DNA from: an uncultured Clostridia bacterium
GTDB taxonomy: Bacteria; Bacillota; Clostridia; Lachnospirales; Lachnospiraceae
Direction of reading: 5' to 3'
Assembly: GCA_946623485.1 (NCBI GenBank)
Contig: CAMORF010000112.1
Coordinates: forward strand, 1 to 7,214
Length of the DNA stretch: 7,214 nucleotides
The translations under genes and the position numbers were made by a program. Shown piece after piece: positions 5,585 to 7,214 of this stretch; position 1 is the first letter of the stretch, and the number at the start of each line of letters is the position of its first letter. Below the pieces are notes generated by a model. It did not search any database, was not told the DNA's origin, and saw nothing but the letters and a program-made list of their open reading frames with translations.

Positions 5585-6280
5585 TCACGCTCCGGCCGCA
5601 GCCTTCTGCGCCGCGCGCTTTTCCTCACGCTCCTCATAATGATGGGCTTCTTCGAGCATCATATCCTTCACCTTCATCAGCCGGATCTGGCTCGAACGCT
5701 CATTTTCATCAAGCTTCATCGTAATATACTTGATGTCCTCCTCCAGCTGAGGGATCATGACATGCTCCAGCGCATTCACACGCCGGCGTGTCTTCTCAAT
5801 CTCAGCCGCCATCAACTGGCAGCTCTTCTCCATCTGGGCAAGCTTCAGCATGCTTTCAAATACACCTGACAACTGCTCCACCGCCCCGTCCAGGTCTGCG
5901 GAGGTAAACGCGAATCCATACGAAAACATATCCGACGCATCGCTCGTCCGGGTTTCAAAGGAATACTCCGGCACGTTGACGCTCATGATGTTCTTATAGG
6001 AAACCCCGATGGAGACCCTCTGCTTCGGAGCCATGAAGGCAACCCGGACCGCCTCGTCGGACATCGTGCTCCTGGCAAGAGCAAATCCTTGGTTTGCTTC
6101 TCCGATGCCCTTCTCCACCGACTCCCGCAGTTCCCTGTTCTCACGGACCATGATCAGGAACTGGCGCATCAGCTCATCCCGCTTATCCTTGAGCAGCTTA
6201 TGTCCCTTGCGGGCCGTGACCAGCTTTCGCTTAAGGCGGGTAAGCTCCATTCTGGTCGGTATGATTGTTGAACTGGCCAA
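5585..6280 (-). CDS. atpD: V-type ATP synthase/ATPase subunit D
   Basis: Subunit D (NtpD in Enterococcus) forms the central rotor shaft of the V1 sector and transmits rotation between the A3B3 head and the membrane ring. The 231-residue protein has the expected layout: an N-terminal PTRMELTRLKRKL segment, the family stretch GHKLLKDKRDELMRQF at about residues 26-41, a variable middle, and a long C-terminal helix (about 140-220) rich in charged residues that should pair with the N-terminal helix as a coiled coil. The start is TTG at 6280, supported by AAGGGGGTGA six bases before it and by family N-termini; the next in-frame ATG (residue 11) would remove the conserved PTR. It follows subunit B by 14 bases. 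The alanine-rich tail is unremarkable. No V-ATPase gene follows; hairpins close the operon. Confidence 0.95.
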   Translation of the reverse strand: MASSTIIPTRMELTRLKRKLVTARKGHKLLKDKRDELMRQFLIMVRENRELRESVEKGIGEANQGFALARSTMSDEAVRVAFMAPKQRVSIGVSYKNIMSVNVPEYSFETRTSDASDMFSYGFAFTSADLDGAVEQLSGVFESMLKLAQMEKSCQLMAAEIEKTRRRVNALEHVMIPQLEEDIKYITMKLDENERSSQIRLMKVKDMMLEEAHHYEEREEKRAAQKAAAGA

Positions 6281-6286
6281 AAGAGG

Positions 6287-6296
6287 TCACCCCCTT
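6287..6296 (-). promoter_or_regulatory. atpD ribosome binding site supporting a TTG start
   Basis: AAGGGGGTGA lies 6 bases before TTG 6280-6278 and shares its first bases with the TAA stop of subunit B. Its GGTGA part matches the extended anti-Shine-Dalgarno complement, which favours the unusual TTG over the later ATG. Confidence 0.7.
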
Positions 6297-7214
6297 ACTT
6301 TACTTCGTAATACGCATCCAGGAACTCGTCCTTGATTCTCTTCAGCTCGCTTCTGGGCAGGATGCGCAGAAGCTCCCAGCCGATATCCAGCGTTTCCTGG
6401 ATCGAACGGTCGGTCCGGTATCCCTGGTTAATGTACTTCTCTTCAAACGCATCCGCGAACCTGGCATACAGCTTATCGATATCCGTCAGCGCAGCCTCCC
6501 CCAGGATCACCATCAGCTCCTTCGCGTCCTTGCCTCGCGCGTAGGCAGCGAAAAGCTGGTTCATGGTATTGGCGTGGTCAGCCCTTGTCTTCCCTTCGCC
6601 GATTCCCTTATCCTTCAGACGGGACAGGGACGGAAGCACATCGATGGGCGGCTCAAGTCCCTTGCGGTACAGGTCACGGCTCAGGATGATCTGTCCTTCC
6701 GTGATATATCCTGTCAGGTCCGGGATCGGGTGGGTCTTGTCATCCTCCGGCATGGTCAGGATCGGGATCATCGTAATCGAGCCCTTCCTTCCGATCTGGC
6801 GTCCTGCCCTCTCATACAGAGAGGCAAGGTCCGTATACATGTAGCCAGGATAACCGCGGCGTCCCGGAACCTCCTTACGCGCAGCGGAGATTTCACGCAG
6901 CGCGTCCGCATAGTTCGTAATGTCGGTCATGATGACCAGGACATGCATGCCCTTCTCAAACGCGAGGTACTCTGCGGCGGTCAGCGCCATACGCGGCGTC
7001 GCGATACGCTCGACGGCAGGGTCATTTGCCAGGTTCATGAACAGCACCGCACGGTCAATCGCTCCGGTCTCGCGGAAGGACTCGATGAAATAATTCGACT
7101 CCTCGAATGTGATGCCCATTGCGGCAAATACAACCGCGAATGGTTCTTTGGTCCCGACAACCTTTGCCTGCCTTGCGATCTGTGCCGCCAGCTGCGCATG
7201 GGGAAGGCCGGATG
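6295..7214 (-). CDS. atpB: V-type ATP synthase/ATPase subunit B (5' end cut off by window)
   Basis: Subunit B (NtpB) is the non-catalytic nucleotide-site subunit that alternates with catalytic subunit A in the A3B3 head. The frame is open from the window edge: codons before the internal ATG at 7119 read [16 protein letters not shown] then [14 protein letters not shown], both typical of the family, so 7119 is not the start. About 305 residues are visible; the family has about 460, so the N-terminal third is missing. Other signatures are [39 protein letters not shown] and [15 protein letters not shown]. The C-terminal helical domain ends in YYEVK. Subunit D begins 14 bases later, giving the usual B-D order, so subunit A would be expected just outside the window. 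Whether the enzyme moves protons or sodium cannot be judged from B and D. Confidence 0.96.
   Translation of the reverse strand, partial: SGLPHAQLAAQIARQAKVVGTKEPFAVVFAAMGITFEESNYFIESFRETGAIDRAVLFMNLANDPAVERIATPRMALTAAEYLAFEKGMHVLVIMTDITNYADALREISAARKEVPGRRGYPGYMYTDLASLYERAGRQIGRKGSITMIPILTMPEDDKTHPIPDLTGYITEGQIILSRDLYRKGLEPPIDVLPSLSRLKDKGIGEGKTRADHANTMNQLFAAYARGKDAKELMVILGEAALTDIDKLYARFADAFEEKYINQGYRTDRSIQETLDIGWELLRILPRSELKRIKDEFLDAYYEVK

Noticed and set aside
5199..5588. A 129-codon minus-strand frame starting GTG at the atpD stop
   Set aside because: It has no ribosome site and runs through two hairpins, the nrd promoter and the nrdD start. Its composition is odd (many Cys and Trp) and it matches no family I recognise.
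1..7214. A functional link between the V-ATPase, nrd and dap units
   Set aside because: Each unit is separated by hairpins and its own promoter, and the pathways are unrelated. Shared orientation alone is not evidence of one system.

Overview
All genes in this window lie on the minus strand, so transcription runs from high to low coordinates. The gene families suggest an anaerobic Gram-positive of the Clostridia, probably Lachnospiraceae. The evidence is a bacterial V-type ATPase operon (B then D), a class III (oxygen-sensitive) ribonucleotide reductase pair of the clostridial NrdD/NrdG2 type, a dapA-dapB lysine/diaminopimelate pair, strong AGGAGG ribosome sites and sigma-A-like promoters. 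The family placement is an inference; no rRNA or other marker is present.

Region by region, in transcription order: (1) 7214-5585 is the end of a V-type ATPase operon, with subunit B (5' truncated by the window edge) and subunit D (TTG start). (2) 5584-5243 is a 342-base intergenic stretch. It holds a perfect hairpin, a terminator-like hairpin, a tandem 8-bp repeat, a good promoter (TTTACA-17-TATTAT) whose -10 lies in a 24-bp dyad, and a leader with a possible 14-codon upstream ORF that carries the best ribosome site. (3) 5242-1971 is nrdD-nrdG, overlapping by 4 bases. NrdD has an N-terminal ATP cone, the glycyl-radical core and a fused C-terminal glutaredoxin-like domain with a CPKC motif. 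NrdG is a radical-SAM activase with an in-frame insertion of about 35 residues encoded by palindromic DNA. (4) 1970-1628 is a 343-base intergenic stretch with an inverted repeat, two short dyads, a near-consensus promoter (TTGACA-17-TATATT), a terminator-like hairpin starting at the predicted transcription start, and a second -10-like box. (5) 1627-1 is dapA followed 23 bases later by dapB, which runs off the window about 10-15 residues before its expected end.

Functionally these are three independent housekeeping units: ion-coupled ATP turnover, anaerobic dNTP synthesis, and diaminopimelate/lysine synthesis. Within the nrd unit, NrdG installs the glycyl radical on NrdD, and the fused redoxin domain may supply electrons for each turnover. 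Within the dap unit, DapA and DapB catalyse consecutive steps. I found no CRISPR array, tRNA, rRNA, complete mobile element or clearly novel multigene system. The most unusual items are the NrdD-redoxin fusion, the palindromic in-frame insertion in nrdG, the upstream ORF at the nrdD start, and the hairpin at the start of the dapA transcript.
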